DNA of 64,000 nt from Scilla litardierei. Lineage: Eukaryota; Streptophyta; Magnoliopsida; Asparagales; Asparagaceae. A program made the position numbers and the translations under genes. The stretch is taken from the NCBI GenBank assembly GCA_030789695.1, contig CM061132.1, positions 163,457,442 through 163,521,441 on the forward strand, given 5' to 3'. Each line of letters opens with the position of its first letter. Position 1 is the first letter of the stretch. This document shows positions 1-12,511 of the stretch, piece by piece. The notes beneath the pieces are model-generated. The model was not told the DNA's origin and ran no database searches. It was given only the letters and a program-made list of their open reading frames with translations.

Positions 1-1345
1 CCAACCACCGATACCACTGCCGAGGTGTCTCCGACGCAAAGCACCGCATATACGTCTCAATATTGCGGTTCACTACCTCAGTCTGCTCGTCTGTCTGAGG
101 GTGATAGGCGGTACTCCTCTTTAACATCGTCCCCTGGACACGGAATATCTTCCGCCAAAACCCACTCAGGAACACCTGATCTCGGTCCGATACTATTGAA
201 GCTGGAATCCGATGCAGTCGTATCACCTCTCGAGTAAAAGCTGTAGCCACTGAAACTGCCGTGTACGGGTGTTTCAGCTGTATGAAGTGAGCGTACTTGC
301 TCAATCTATCCACCACCACGAAGATCACCTTGTACCCCTCCGATCTGGGTAGCCCATCGATGAAGTCCATCGTCACCTCCTCCCAGACCCGCTCGGGCAA
401 CGCTAAAGGCTGCAGCAACCCGGCCGGTGCCATGGCCATGTACTTGTGACGGTGGCAGACGTCACAAATGGTAACCATACGGGCTATCGTCTTCCTCATA
501 CCGGGCCAGTAAACCTCTCGGGACATCCTCATATATGTCTGCTGTACATCAGAATGTTCCCCAACCACCGAACTGTGGGACTCCTGAAATAGTACTGGTA
601 TGAAAGCTGACGTCTGTGGTAATAATAACCGTCCTTGGTACAGTAGCCTCCGTCCCTCTAGAGAGTACCCCTTCAGCTCATCCCCGCCTCCCTGTAGCCG
701 CTCACGGATCTACCTCAACTCTGGATCGGCCTCTGCCTTCTGCAGCATGGGCTTCCCATCTAACCACATCGGTAACGAAAGCGCCCTCAAGTGCACCCCC
801 TCCTCTCTACGCGATAAGGCGTCAGCCTCCTTATTCTCTAACCTTGGTCTGTACTCAATGTCGAACCGGTACGCCACCAGCTTGGATAGCCAACGCTGAT
901 GCTCCTCAGTCACCAACCTCTGCTCCAGTAAATACTTCAGGCTGCGCTGATCTGTCCTGACCACAAACTCCCTCCCCATCAGATAGGGCCGCCACTTCTG
1001 CACTACGATAGCCATCAGCTCCCTCTCGTACACAGACTTCAGCCGTGCTCTAGCTGAAAGCACCTGGCTGAAGTAGGCTATCGGTCGACCCAACTGCATC
1101 AAAACCGCCCCCAAACCAACGCCTGATGCATCAGTCTCCACTACAAATGCGATGCTGAAGTCAGGTAGCGCCAACATCGGGGCTGTCGTCATCGCCACCT
1201 TCAAGGCCTCAAATGCTTTGGTCGCCTCCTCTCCCCACTGGAACCCATCCTTCTTCAACTGATCAGTCAGTGGTCGTGCAATGGTGTTGTATCCCCTCAC
1301 GAATTTCCGGTAGTAGCCGGTCAGTCCGAAAAATCCCCGCAACAC
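1..1345 (-). pseudogene. RNase H and integrase region of the Ty3/gypsy element
   Basis: An open segment at 710-1345 carries the RNase H motif VETDASGVGLGAVLMQ and ends with NKEADALSRRE. Left of it, across frame breaks, is the integrase. Its zinc-binding part (about 560-440) contains CDVCHRH, and the core contains DFIDGLPRSEGYKVIFVVVD (about 380-320) and TAYHPQTDEQTEVVNR near 90-50. The window cuts integrase before its C-terminus. Confidence 0.88.
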
Positions 1346-1444
1346 CCTCAGAGAGGTAGGTACCGGTCAGTCCAACATCGCTTCTATCTTCGCTCTGTCT
1401 GCCGCTACCCTTGCGGCCGACACCACATGCCCCAGATACTCTAT

Positions 1445-2871
1445 CTATCTCTGGCCAAAGCTGCACTTCTTCTGGTTTGCATATAGCTGGTGCACCAATA
1501 ACTCCAGGAAAACCACCTCCAAATGGCACACATGCTCCTCTGTGGTCTTGCTGTAGACCAGAATGTCGTAAAAGAAGACGAGTATGAACCTCCTCAGGAA
1601 CGGCCGGAAGACCTCGTTCATCAATGCTTGAAATGTGGAAGGAGCATTAGTCAAGCCAAAAAGGCACGACGAGAAACTCGTAGTGCCCCTCGTGGGTGCG
1701 AAATGCTGTCTTCGACACGTCCTCTGGTCTCATCAGGATCTAGTGATACCCCGCCTTCAGGTCAATCTTCGAGAAAATAACTGCATCATGCAGCTCATCC
1801 AATAGCTCGCCGATCACGGGGATAGGAAACTTGTAAGCCACCGTCTCCTTATTCAGCGCTCGGTAGTTTACGCAGAAGCGCCATCTTCCGTCCTTCTTTA
1901 CCAACAACACCGTGCTAGAGAACGGGCTAACACTGGGCTGGATTACCCCAGCCTGCAACATCTCACCGACCATCCTCTCTATCTCATCCTTCTGCACGTG
2001 GGGATAACGGTACGGTCGCACACTCACTGGTGCTGCTCCCTCCCGCAGAACTATCGCATGCTCATGCCCTCTCACCGGCGGTAGCCCCTGTGGGTCCTGA
2101 AAGACCTCCTGGAACTGCCCCAACACCTGCTCAACCTCCTCGGGAACCCCTGCCTGTGGCTCCTGCTCCACTCCAGCTACACGGCACTCCACCAAGTATC
2201 CCTCTCTCTATCCGTAAGGCCCGAGTAATGGCATTGAATGCCACCAGCGACAAACATAGGGTCGGATCCTCCGTGAGCACCATCGTACGGTCCCCCTCCT
2301 GGAACTCCATCCTGAGACGTTTCCAGTTCACCCGCATGTCTCCCAACTTTTTCAGCCACTGTACGCCCAGAATGATGTCAACATTGCCCAGCTTTAAGGG
2401 CAAGAAATCCACCATGATATGCACTCTCTGGAAGGTCAGGCACATGCCCTTGCAGAGCCCTTTGCTCTCCTCCATCTTCCATGTCCCCAGTAACACATTA
2501 AACTTCTCCAGCGTACTCAACTGCAGCCCATGTCGCTCCACTACCCGGCTGGAGATGAAGTTGTGAGTGGCCCCACTGTCGATCAACAATGCCACCGTCG
2601 TATCTCCCAACTGCCCTGATAACTTCATGGTGTGGTTCGGAGTGAACCCCACCACAGAGTTTAGGGAGACCTCCGCGAAGTCTAGATGAGACTTCTCCTC
2701 CTCCACCGGTGACTCCTCGTGCTCCTCCTCATCACCCACGTATCCCTCCTCGTCTGGTACCATGGTGATCTGTAGCAATCGACTCGCACATCTGTGTCCA
2801 GGGGTAAACTTCTCGTCGCAACGGAAACACAACCCATTGGCATGCTTATCCCTCACCCCTGCCTCCGTCAT
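1445..2871 (-). pseudogene. Protease and reverse transcriptase region of the Ty3/gypsy element
   Basis: After the zinc knuckle an aspartic protease active site, LIDSGATHNFIS, appears near 2580. The RT then shows [20 protein letters not shown] and [11 protein letters not shown] (about 1930-1745), followed in another frame by the catalytic box (about 1590-1570). That box reads FFYDILVYS: the first of the two conserved catalytic aspartates is Tyr. Frame breaks plus this change mean the enzyme is inactive. Assignment to Ty3/gypsy RT is secure; the inactivity is inference from the lost residue. Confidence 0.88.
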
Positions 2872-4485
2872 CCGTCGCTCGAGAGCAGCTGGGCGGGCCT
2901 CTCCTCTGGTCTCAGGTGCAGCTGTGGGTGTCCTCGTGTTGCTGCCGCAGGAGTGGGGCGGGAATTCTGGGTCCCCTAAGCTCCTCGTATCATTCTCTCC
3001 TCCGCATGCTTCTCTTCCGCATTATGGGCCAGGCGAAGGTCATCCTCCAGGATCCCTGGGCTATGCATCCGCAACTCCGCTCGTATAGAGGGCTTCAACA
3101 CCCACATGAAATTTCCAATCATAACCTCATCTGTCACCCATTCACCCTACTGTTCAGCATCTCAAACCTTTCTACATAATCTCTCACTGTCCCTTCCTGC
3201 CTTGAGCAGCATCTGCTCGTAGAAATCTCCCCTCTGGGGTCTCCTGGAATCGATCAATGATCAGTGCTGACAGCTCCCAAGTGCGAAAAGGAGTCCGTGC
3301 CACTTTCTATCTGTACCATGCCAACGCCTTGCCCTCGAAATAGATCCTGATGGCCCTCAGAATCTCCTTTTCCGACAACCTCATCACTTGGAAGTAGCGC
3401 TCCGCCCGATAGATCCACTCGTCCGGATCCGTGCACTCAAAGATCGGCATCTTCAGCTTTATCAGTCGACGATCCGCATTGATGTCCCTCCTGTTGTCCC
3501 CCATCTCTGCCACGGTCACCTCTCCGGCTAAATCCTCCGCGGAACGCCTCTGCTGGTCCTCCCCCGTCAACTCCGTACAACTCCTCAGGCCAACCGGGTC
3601 TCTCCCATTCTGGTGGTCGTGCAAAAACGGGTCCTCCTGCTCCTCTGTGCTGCTGTGTAGGCGTCGGCCGGCCTCCAAAATAGCCCACCAGGCCTTGCCC
3701 ACGCCTTGGAAAGCCCTCAAAAGCCTGTCTGGGATCAACCGCTGGTCTCGATACCTGTGGAGAAGCCTCCGGTCTCCAAAATTGGGCCGCAGGGGCCCCG
3801 ATGGTCGTGTCTCGGGCCCATCCTCCGTCGTGCCCCCAGGAGGCTGCCTGAACTGCTGCGGGCCCCCAGGGGGCTGTCTGCGCTGCTGCGGGCCCCCAGG
3901 GGCCTGTAGGGGCTGCGGCAGGCCCAGTTGGGCCTGCTGTAAATGCAGCAGGCCCGATTGGACCTGCTGTAGCCGCGGCATGCCCAGTTGGGCCTGCCGG
4001 TGGGCCTGCCGCCCACTTTCTGTGCCCATCGGGTTCTGTTCGAGGCCAGACAGACCCGGTTGGGTCTGTATTGGCTGCGGCCAGCCCTAGGGGCTGCCTA
4101 GGGCTGGCCGCAGCTGTCGCCACCTTTGATTGCCCTTGATTTGCCAATTCAAGCGTGGATTCGCCATGATTTTCCTCCCCTTGGATCCTCTTGCCCTGAT
4201 CTCCTCCTTTCTCTGTCGTTAGGGCTTGTAGCATCGCCGGGATTGACGACGCGGCTTCCTTCAACCTTTGGAGATCGCGGCTTGTTTGTGCGGCCTCCTT
4301 CCTCATAGCTCGAAGTTCAATTTGGATGTCTTCTTGCGAGTGGGCGTGACGTGATCCTTGATCGAATCCCCCACCGTCTTCTGTAACCCTTCGAACCTTT
4401 TTTCAATCTCACGATTGAGATCCTCTCCGAGCGCTTGAATCTTCTCATCCACGATATCCGTCTTCGATCTTGTGCCCGTTGCCAT
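2760..4485 (-). pseudogene. Broken gag of the Ty3/gypsy element
   Basis: The reading starts at the ATG at 4485 with a charged helical N-terminus, then a long low-complexity Gly/Pro/Gln/Ala region (about 4100-3750) of near-repeats. Next comes a capsid-like segment containing DPDEWIYRAERYFQV (about 3440-3370). A CCHC zinc knuckle, CFRCDEKFTPGHRC, follows at about 2800. The pieces lie in different frames and stops interrupt them, so gag is dead. Domain order and wording match the gag of the gag-only element at 17012-18941, marking them as relatives. Confidence 0.82.
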
Positions 4486-4497
4486 GAGATCTCATCA

Positions 4498-4508
4498 CTC
4501 TGATACCA
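4498..4508 (-). promoter_or_regulatory. Primer-binding site, initiator Met tRNA
   Basis: The minus strand reads TGGTATCAGAG, complementary to the 3' end of plant initiator Met tRNA. It is three bases inside the LTR, the normal place for priming minus-strand DNA synthesis. Confidence 0.88.
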
Positions 4509-4511
4509 ATT

Positions 4512-4920
4512 TGATACGATCTAGAGGATCGATCAATTAATTTCAGATTTAAAAGTGGAAAAATATGAAAAGGTGGAATTTTTATGGACTTTTATATTGC
4601 GAAGAACGAAGGATTAATTGATAATTGAGCCTCGTTTGAGAGGAGACTCGCTCTCCTAACTTTTGATGAACGGAACAAAAGCCTAAAATCCTTCACAAAA
4701 GATGCCTACGAGTTCTTCACAAAATAAGCATAAGAAAATAAGAAAGGCGGCTAGCCCTAATAAATAGAAAAGAGGGGATTTACTAATCTAGCGCGAAAAG
4801 ACTAGAATACCCCTAGACCCACTAACACACTACGCGGTTCCACGCCTCCTACGCCGCACGTACGTCACCAAGGGCAGGCCCGCCCCTTCATGATGGGCGG
4901 CGGATGATGTGTCCGCATCA
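4512..4920 (-). repeat. 5' LTR of the Ty3/gypsy element
   Basis: The segment begins TGATAC and ends GCATCA, an imperfect terminal inverted repeat, and lies three bases from the primer-binding site. It is 409 bp. The likely 5-bp target duplication next to it would be GCTTA (4921-4925), but the partner copy is outside the window. The end motif TGAT[A/G]C is shared with the elements at 16668 and 11631. Confidence 0.8.
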
Positions 4921-5013
4921 GCTTACTTGATGCATGTGGGTGTGTAGTTGAATCCTTTTATTTCTTTGATATTTCATGGTATCACCATTGTCACCAACCA
5001 TCTGGCTTTTCAG
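4921..5013 (+). other. Remnant of upstream kinase intron with 3' splice site
   Basis: These 93 bp connect the gypsy LTR to the kinase exon and end in a pyrimidine-rich tract and CAG (5011-5013). No coding signal is seen. The intron to which they belong extends left beyond the window and now holds the gypsy element. Confidence 0.7.
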
Positions 5014-5161
5014 GTATGTAGCACCCGAATATGCTATGACCGGGCATCTATTAGTGAAGAGTGATGTATATAGTTATGGAGTGGTTCTGCTTGAATTGCT
5101 GACTGGAAGAAGACCTGTAGATATGTCACAGCCATCAGGCCAGGAGAACCTTGTAACTTGG
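5014..5161 (+). CDS. Receptor-like protein kinase, internal exon (ALE2/PERK-like)
   Basis: This 148-bp exon encodes kinase subdomains [26 protein letters not shown], then [16 protein letters not shown], then GQENLVTW. The first base completes a Gly codon split by the upstream intron (phase 2). The exon ends after a whole Trp codon at a GT donor (5162). APE and [16 protein letters not shown] are hallmarks of plant receptor-like serine/threonine kinases at the plasma membrane. The wording closely resembles ALE2-type kinases, which act in epidermal surface formation; that subfamily call is from memory. The rest of the kinase domain and the receptor part lie left of the window. Confidence 0.9.
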
Positions 5162-6370
5162 GTTAGTGCTCCTTTCCATTCTATTATGAGCATTTTATAA
5201 ATTACGTGAATGTTGAATGGACATATAGTTTACGTGGGCCTCCATTTCTCATAGGGAACTTGTTGCTTCTCCACATCCCATAACTTTTTTGTTTATTTTT
5301 TGCTTTGCAATTGCTTTTTGCTTATTACACACATTTTGACCTTTATTTGGCAGTAAGCTGATGAGCATGTGCAATGCACACTTTTAGGTCTATATTGTCC
5401 ATTCTGTTTTTTCTTTTTTAGTTGGACTACTGGCCTAATGGTAAGAAATACCAAATTAGTTGTTTGCATTGAAATATTAATTTAACTAGAATTGAAATAA
5501 GTTTAAGAGATTAAGTTATTCTGTGGAAGTATATGAAAGGCTAGTATGCAATGGCAAGTCACATTGTGAAAACTGAACTTGCAGAGTCAATAAATATTCT
5601 TTAATATGTCTAGGTGTCAAGTAGAAAAATATACATATCCTTTTACTGGTTGGTTTTTTGCCTTCCCGGGCTGTACTATTTAGCATGTAGCAAGTGCTCA
5701 TGCATATTTGGTTGACCACATTCTTTTCCCAATGGTTATTTGCTGTATCAAGCAAGGTTGTAGTCTGGCTATTTTGGATTATACGAGTCCGTATTTAAGC
5801 TTGGTTCAAAATTCACCGTAATCACTTCTCATTTGACTAGATTAATATCTTCACTTATGCCAGGTGTTTGAAAATAGTTGGTTCTAGCTATAGTTTATCA
5901 CCTCTCTTATAATCTTCCCTTCTACTTTCAGTGATGTCTCAGTAGTCGAATTGGTGTTTCATCGGTGTAGGAACTTTTCTGCCGCCCTTCAATGGTCTTG
6001 TTGTAGGTGAAGTCATACTACGTAATTGTCCATACAAAAGGATTTTGCATAACATGTGTAAAATTGGATGATATTGGCTTGATTGCACTATTCTCTTGAA
6101 TGCAAGTTAGATATTCTATACAGAGCATTCATATACGCATAAAATTTCATTAAAGCTTACAAAAGTACACATTTCCACGCAGCATGGACCACTTGCCACT
6201 GCACAGTTTTAAACATTAAAGACATCAGGGTAAAATTCTGGAATACAACACTCTTACATCAGTCCACAGGAGGAAATTCCAAAATAGATGTCATGCCAGA
6301 AGACCAATGACAAGGTGGAATACTGTAGTGACAACACTGAAGAATGTCAGAGAAGTGCACACGTGCATGC
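5162..6370. other. Unique AT-rich intron sequence
   Basis: I see no coding region, repeat or element border here. It looks like ordinary intron sequence next to the 5' splice site. Confidence 0.6.
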
Positions 6371-6720
6371 ATCTTAGGGTGTATTTGGTTGGATGTTTTT
6401 GGAACATGTAGATCCAACAACATGAAATTGGAAATTTTAGTATTTGGTTTGATGTTTTCGCCACACTACTTGTTACCAGAGCACAAAAATCTCAACTTCG
6501 GTTGTTTAGAATCACACTCAAGATGAATGCAGGTCCAACAATAGTTCGTAGAACATCACAATGAGAGAGAGACAAATAATTTTAATTTTAAGGTCCTGCT
6601 CTTTTATTACATATCAACGCTTAAAGTGATAAAATCTCCTTTTCTTCTTCAACTACACGAAACCAAATGCAAGGTTTACGAAATATATATTTGCAAAAGT
6701 AAACATTACCAAACACATAT
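6371..6720. mobile_element. Possible degenerate MITE
   Basis: GTGTATTTGGTTGG near 6379 and ACCAAACACAT near 6709 form a weak inverted pair around an AT-rich stretch without coding. The ends mismatch and no clean target duplication is visible, so this is tentative. Confidence 0.3.
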
Positions 6721-6783
6721 GGAGTTGGTGTTACGTGTAGTTAGGATACATATGTAGATCCAATGTTATAGAAGCGATGGACA

Positions 6784-7098
6784 TGTTGGGTGATGTTGAA
6801 TTTGGGGTGCGAGTGGAAAATTTGTAATTTTGGGCTTCATAGGCATTTTTGTAATTTTGGACAAATCAGTCAATAATATATAGGAGGGGTTAGGGCTATG
6901 TTCTCATGTGGAATTTGGGAGAAGAAGAAAAGAGATTATGAGTAGACTAGAGTAGATCTTAGGAGAGTTGGGCTTTATCTCGAATCAAAAGCTATGAGAA
7001 CGGTCATCCTCTCGAATTGACGCCACATATCCTTGTATTTCTCTTATTATCTATTATAATCATATTTTTCTTCCATCAAACCTTAGAAGTTCCTATCA
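6784..7098 (+). repeat. Possible solo LTR
   Basis: The stretch starts TGTTGGG and ends CCTATCA. It has a TATATA motif (about 6878) and a T-rich tail before the end, like an LTR. No matching target duplication flanks it (GGACA against GGTGC), so this stays weak. From 7099 to about 7580 I see only AT-rich sequence. Confidence 0.3.
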
Positions 7099-7579
7099 GG
7101 TGCCCATGTCGTCAATAATTAAAAGAGGAAGAAGAAGGTTTACCATTTTGCCACACATGTTGCTGTCATCGTTGATTGCTGCCGCCGCCGCATGCCTATC
7201 GCTGCCACCTGCACCTTTATCCCATTGAGTTGATGTGCCATGTTACTGTGAGGGGCCCACACGCTTAGAATTCTTTGCATGTTATTGAGACAGGCAAGAC
7301 CTTTACACGTAATTAACGTGTTTCCATTTCCTCTCTACAAAAGTACAAGGTCGACTAAACCCAACTTTCTTTCCACTTGTTATTAACAGTAAGCATCCTT
7401 TGGTTCATCTCTAGCCATAATAAAAGTCTGATTCATTTCATCCAAATCTGCATATATACATTGCACACGATATAGAAATCCAACATGTCAAGATTTGTAA
7501 ATAAGAGTTACAAAAAACACCATAATTATTATTCAATTTCTTCACAATACTTCCTGTTACTCCTATTATAAGAAGGAAT

Positions 7580-8105
7580 ATATGTGTCAACTATCTTAGG
7601 AGGAAAATCCTCCTATCCAGTCGAACAAAAACTCAACTCCACTCTTTTTTTGGAGGATGCACATTGTTCGCTGGATGAATGATGTACTGGGGTTTTAGGA
7701 CATGAAGATCAAAATGAATGATGATGGTTACCTAAAAATAGTCAAAAGTGAAATTTTTAGGAATGTGGGTGATAATCTATCCTAGTATCTACGCGGTTGT
7801 TAAATATTCAACTCCATTATTTTTAAGGTGATTAGCACGGTTCGATTTTATCTTTATATTCTAAAGCCCCAATACATCAAATATCTAATATCCGGTGACC
7901 CTAAGATATTTTGCTCGTTTATCTAGCCGTTGCAAGTTTAACAGTATTGCACTAAAGAATAGCTAGATGGAGCAAAATACATTGGGTTCACCAGATATTG
8001 ATGTATTGGGGTATTAAAATATGCATATCAAAACGAACGAACGGTGTCGATCACCCAAAAATAATGGAAAGTGGAGTTTTTAATGATCGTATAGAAAGAT
8101 TTTCT
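7580..8105. mobile_element. Foldback (inverted-repeat) element
   Basis: An arm of about 140 bp at 7795-7935 recurs inverted at about 7960-8100, e.g. CCCCAATACATCAAATATC against GATATTGATGTATTGGGG. A third, more diverged copy in direct orientation to the right arm lies at about 7640-7780. There is no ORF. The near-palindrome fits a foldback-type MITE; its superfamily cannot be told. Confidence 0.6.
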
Positions 8106-8645
8106 TTCTAAGGAAGCGGACATCCATATTCCTTTGTTAAAAAAGCTCAATTAATCATATCACAACCTTACATCTGTAAGCCAGAGTCGCTCAAACATAA
8201 TTCTCTATTTCCTCCTTGATCTTCACCCGGTATATTGTGAAATAACATTGGTCTTGGGATCTAAAATTGCATGCATAAAAATTAAGGGAAGCCGTCAATA
8301 TGCTATTAGGATGCATCTCTTTAGCTAATAAAGATACGAGAAATGACAGTGTGCATTACCGGATAGACATGCAGGAGTGCAACAGGCTTTCATTGGTTCC
8401 GTGACTACCTGATTGCATGGAGAAAAAAGTGTTATGGATTTGCTGGTTCCTCCTCCATTTAGCAAACTAAATTAGTAAAAGCTGAATGAGAGAAACCACA
8501 TCATGTAAAAATTTATACTTATGTGACTCTTCAAATCTATTAATTATAGCATGAAATATGTTATATGTGCATATAAATATGAGCACATATTGATATATCA
8601 TTTAGCATATAATAACTAGATAAAAGTTATTATAGTTATCATAAC
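8106..8645. other. AT-rich intron sequence without features
   Basis: No coding, repeat or element end is seen until the copia A target duplication ATAAC at 8641-8645. Confidence 0.55.
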
Positions 8646-8794
8646 TATGGATTCAATAAATCTATATTGAGGAAAAAGGTAGGTTTCTCATAAATTGTAT
8701 TAAGAATAAAATACAAAAAGAATAAAGTTTTTATAGTCTTGTAAATAATAAAAAGAATATTCTATCCTTAAGCAATAATTAAATTATTTTAAAA
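8646..8794 (-). repeat. Copia A 3' LTR
   Basis: About 149 bp, aligned with 14976-15130 over its length; for example CTCATAAATTG[T/C]ATTAAG occurs in both. The inner border is placed at the purine tract and is good to a few bases. Confidence 0.75.
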
Positions 8795-9099
8795 CTCTCC
8801 CTCAAACTCATGATAATGTTGTAAGGAGCATAAAGAGTTTGCCAAATAGAAAATGGAAGCATGAAGCCGCATGCGATTTCATAAACAAATATGTAATCTA
8901 CATGGAAGAAGAAACAAACGGTATCATGATAATGCCTTGTTGATAGTGATATCGAGTGACATGAAAATCAATCTCAGTATGTTTAGTCCGCTCATGAAAT
9001 ATTAAATTACGAACAATCTGTATAGCGCTTTTATTGTCACAATGCAATGGAGTAGGGTGACGAAGAGAAACCACCATATCTACAAGTAACCAACGTAGT

Positions 9100-10230
9100 C
9101 AAATTATCTCGAAACCATGGCACGATACTCTGCCTCTGTGGAAGATCTAGAAACAATATCTTCTTGCTTTTCTAAAAAAATAGAGAATTGCCTAAAAATT
9201 GTTCTATCCAATGGTAAACTTACAATCTATAGGATCACAAGCCCAATCAGCATCAGAATATGCACGCAACTCTAAAGACGAGGAAGAAGGGAGTGAAGGA
9301 CTCTGAAACCGAGTGCCCCAAAGATATTGCAAGATGCGAAGAACATCAGCCCAATGGACTCTAATAGGCGAACTAACAAACTACCTAGCTATGTGAACGA
9401 CATATGCAATATTTGGACAAGTAACAGTGAGATACACCAAGCTTACAATAACAGTGCGATACAAATTATGATCAGGCCGGATGGGACTATCTGAAGGAGT
9501 ATATCGAGCATTAACCTTAAGAGGTATATCAGCAGTCTTGTTATCACTAAGATGAGCCTGCTTATATATGTCGGATATATACTTAGACTGAGGAAGAAGA
9601 TAGCCTTTTGGAGAGAAGAGTCAACTTCAATACTCAAATAGTAATGTAATAAGCCCAAATCCTTCATTGCAAAATAACGATCTAGCTTCAACTTTAGCAT
9701 TGTAATCCATCGACGTCATCACATGTAATAATCATGTTATCAACATACAAAGATATCAAACTACGATTGGTTGCTATGTATTTGATAAACAATGCTAAGT
9801 CATGTTGGCTAGGTCGAAATTCAAGTGAAGAAATCACAGCAGAGAACGTCTCAAACCATGCTCGAGGTGCTTGTTTAAAACTATAAAGAGTTTTGTGAGC
9901 TTACAAACTTCACTAGGTTGAACACCGGGAGGATGAACCATGTAGACTTCTTCTTGAAGACCGTCATTCAAAAAGACATTTTAACATTCATGTGAGATAT
10001 GTCACATCAATGTCCCATCGACGAATAGAGACGACTGCAATAAGGATGTGAATTGTAGTCATTTTTACAACTGGTATAGAAGTCTCCTCATAATCCATAC
10101 CATACTCCTGAGAGTAATCCTTGACGACTAGTCTAGCTTTGTATCGTTCTATAGAGCCATTAGACTTGGTTTTGATTTTACAGACCCAACAAGAACCAAT
10201 TGCTCGTTTTTCTGATGGTAGAGGTACCAA
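9100..10230 (-). pseudogene. Copia A reverse transcriptase and RNase H remnant
   Basis: RT starts with KRAIGSCWVCKIKTKSNGSI, YKARLVVKDYSQEYGMDYEE and the following conserved helix (9988-10230). After frame breaks, KLDRYFAMKDLGLLHYYLSIE (about 9690) marks the end of RT. RNase H traces extend to about 9100. It is degraded and inactive, but its identity as Ty1/copia pol is clear. Confidence 0.83.
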
Positions 10231-10887
10231 ATCTCAAGTATGTGTCTGATGTAGTGTAGTAAGTTTTTCAGCCATAGCCTCCTGCCAAAGTGGATCAGAA
10301 ACGTCCTCTCTATAGGACAAATGCTCAGAAAGGCGATAAACAGATGCTAAGAAGGAAACAAATGAGCTAGAATAACAAGAGTATTGCAAAATCTGGTAGC
10401 TGAGTAGACTTGCAAGTACGCTCAAGGTAGTAAAGAGCAAGATGATCCATAATATCTGGAAGTGATTTTGCTGGCATAGAAGGATTGGGAGCAACACCTG
10501 TATTGGAGCCAAAGTACCAGTATCTGTAGAAATGTCAATATGAACCATGCAAGAGTAATGATTTAAAGTGACAACATCAGTATCAAGAGTGAATAGATCA
10601 ATGCGAATAAGATCAGACATAATCATATTATGTGCACTAACAGGAATAGAGAAGAAAGAAATATGTTCAAGATCACAGCATGACAAGAGACGTAACTTTT
10701 GAATGATTAGAGCTAAACAATGATATCCCTTTTGACATTTACTATAACATAGGAATACACATAGCAGATCGTAAAGATAATTTACCACGTTCGACATTCA
10801 GACGAATGACAAAACAAGTAGAACCAAGGACACGAAAGAAAGAGTAATTAGGAGTAGATCTATACAATGACTCAAAAGGTGACAAAC

Positions 10888-11603
10888 TTAAATTATGGGA
10901 GATATGGATTCTATTAATAAGATGCGCATTAGTAAAAATTGATTCTTTCCAAAATTCCGAGATGTTTCAACAAGATGCCTATGCCTATATTTCTTTTCAG
11001 CAACACCATTTTGTTCTAGAGTTTCTCTGCAAGCAATTTGATGAATAGTTTCATCAAAAGGAAGTAGGTCCAAGAACTGATTAGAAGTATAGTCTCTACC
11101 TAAATCATATTGAAAGCACTTTATAACAGTAAAATGTTGAGCTTTCACAAGAGCACGAAAAATATGGATGATATTGGAAAAGTCAGATCGACTCTTCATA
11201 AGATAAACCCAAGAATAATGAGTGCAATCATTGATAAATGAAACACAATATCTTGAGCCCCTTTGGTGTCTATAAGAGAAGGTCCCCGCACATCAGAATG
11301 AATCAGACCAATAGGCGCAAGAGAAAAATAGTTACTTCCATTAAATGATAAAGAAGAGAAGTTTACCAATTTGCAACCGTTACAATCAAAAATGTCATAA
11401 GGTTTCAAATTTCATAATGCTCCAGAGGAAGCCAAAAAAACGTAAACAAGATGATCAAATATGACTAAGCCGAGAATGCCATAAATAAAAAAAGGACGAA
11501 TGACTAAAACAAAAGGATAACAAATCAATACGGGAAGCTGCAAACTCTGGTACCGTGAGCTCATCCAAAACATTAGGTCCCCCTTTCCTATAGTCTGTTC
11601 CAA
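10888..11603 (-). pseudogene. Copia A integrase remnant
   Basis: Next to the nested element the pre-integrase segment appears, then LVNFSSLSFNGSNYFSLAP with LIHSDVRGPS (about 11,300). KSRSDFSNIIHIFRALVKAQ, the YTSNQF region and EQNGVAEKKYRHRHLVE follow (about 11,000). These are recognisable copia integrase core blocks in three frames with stops between them. Confidence 0.82.
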
Positions 11604-11630
11604 TCAACTTCTGGCATTGCGGGTCACATA

Positions 11631-12052
11631 AGATAGGATTTTCTCGGGTTTTGATGAATAAAAATATGATCTTTATGAGAAAGGTTGGATTTTTAGGACA
11701 AATGAAGGATTTTTAGGATTAGAAAGAGGGTGGTGGGAAGAAAGATGTGATTTTTATTAATAATAAACTGAAATGGAGGAGGATACAAGAATAAAGTTGA
11801 GATCTTTCGAGAGGATCTCGCTTTCCCAAGTTGTCAATTCTAGAGGACAACCGCACTCTCCCGAAATTAGAGGGAATTATCAACCTCACATAATATTCTT
11901 TCAAAATATGCATGAGAAGCCCTACTCTTCCATAGCCCCTTGTGAATAATAAATTGAAAATTGAAAATTACAAAAGACCCCTAAAACTGAACGTTACAAA
12001 AAACCCTAGAAATTCAAAAATTACAAAAAACCCATAATGGGTCCAAATTGCA
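11631..12052 (-). repeat. Left (3') LTR of the nested small LTR element
   Basis: This copy matches 12512-12943 along its length, including the blocks GATTTTTATTAATAATAAACT and GAGATCTTTCGAGAGGATCTCG, which contains a small inverted repeat. It lacks the last ten or so bases of the right copy. Confidence 0.72.
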
Positions 12053-12497
12053 GGGGCCGGGCGCCCATGCTATTGGCTCGCAGGGGCCGGGCGCCCCTGC
12101 AACTTGATTGCAGGGGCTGGCCGGCCCCTAGGGGGCCCCGGGGCTGGCGGCGTGGGTCCCCATCCCTTCGGTTGTCTTCCGTGTCTTCCTTGAAATAATA
12201 TTCGATGTCCTCAAGAAGCTCTTCGATGAAATCTTCCTCTTCTTTTTCCTTCTCCAAAGTTGTCGCATTGCCCTAGGTTAGGATTTTCGGCCCCATCGAT
12301 ATCTTTTGCTGAGATGTCGCAAGTTGTTGCATGATTCCCGTTATAGTTTCTCCTTGCTTCACTAGGGCTTTACCATGTTTCGTTAGGGTTTCACCTTGTT
12401 TCGCTAGGTTTGCTTCATACCATCGAGCTCGTCATTGTATTTCTCCACGAAGGCATCAAACTTGTCTTTCGATCTTATCGCCGCCATGTATCTCACC

Positions 12498-12509
12498 GCT
12501 CTGATACCA
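12498..12509 (-). promoter_or_regulatory. Primer-binding site, initiator Met tRNA (small LTR element)
   Basis: The minus strand reads TGGTATCAGAGC next to the right LTR, a perfect 12-base plant Met-tRNA match. It fixes the element's orientation. Confidence 0.87.
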
Positions 12510-12511
12510 CT

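Larger units (their letters stand above)
1..4920 (-). mobile_element. Ty3/gypsy retrotransposon, chromovirus-like, degenerate, cut by the window edge
   Basis: Read on the minus strand the order is LTR (4512-4920), Met-tRNA primer site, gag, protease, reverse transcriptase, RNase H and integrase, which is the Ty3/gypsy order. The integrase C-terminus, any chromodomain and the 3' LTR lie left of base 1. Frames are broken in several places, so it cannot be autonomous. It sits in the kinase intron that precedes the exon at 5014, only 93 bp from the splice acceptor. The RT motifs fit chromoviruses of the Tekay/Reina kind; the exact clade is inference. Confidence 0.93.

Noticed and set aside
6784..7098. 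Confident solo LTR call
   Set aside because: The TG...CA ends and LTR-like composition are there but the flanking 5-mers do not match.
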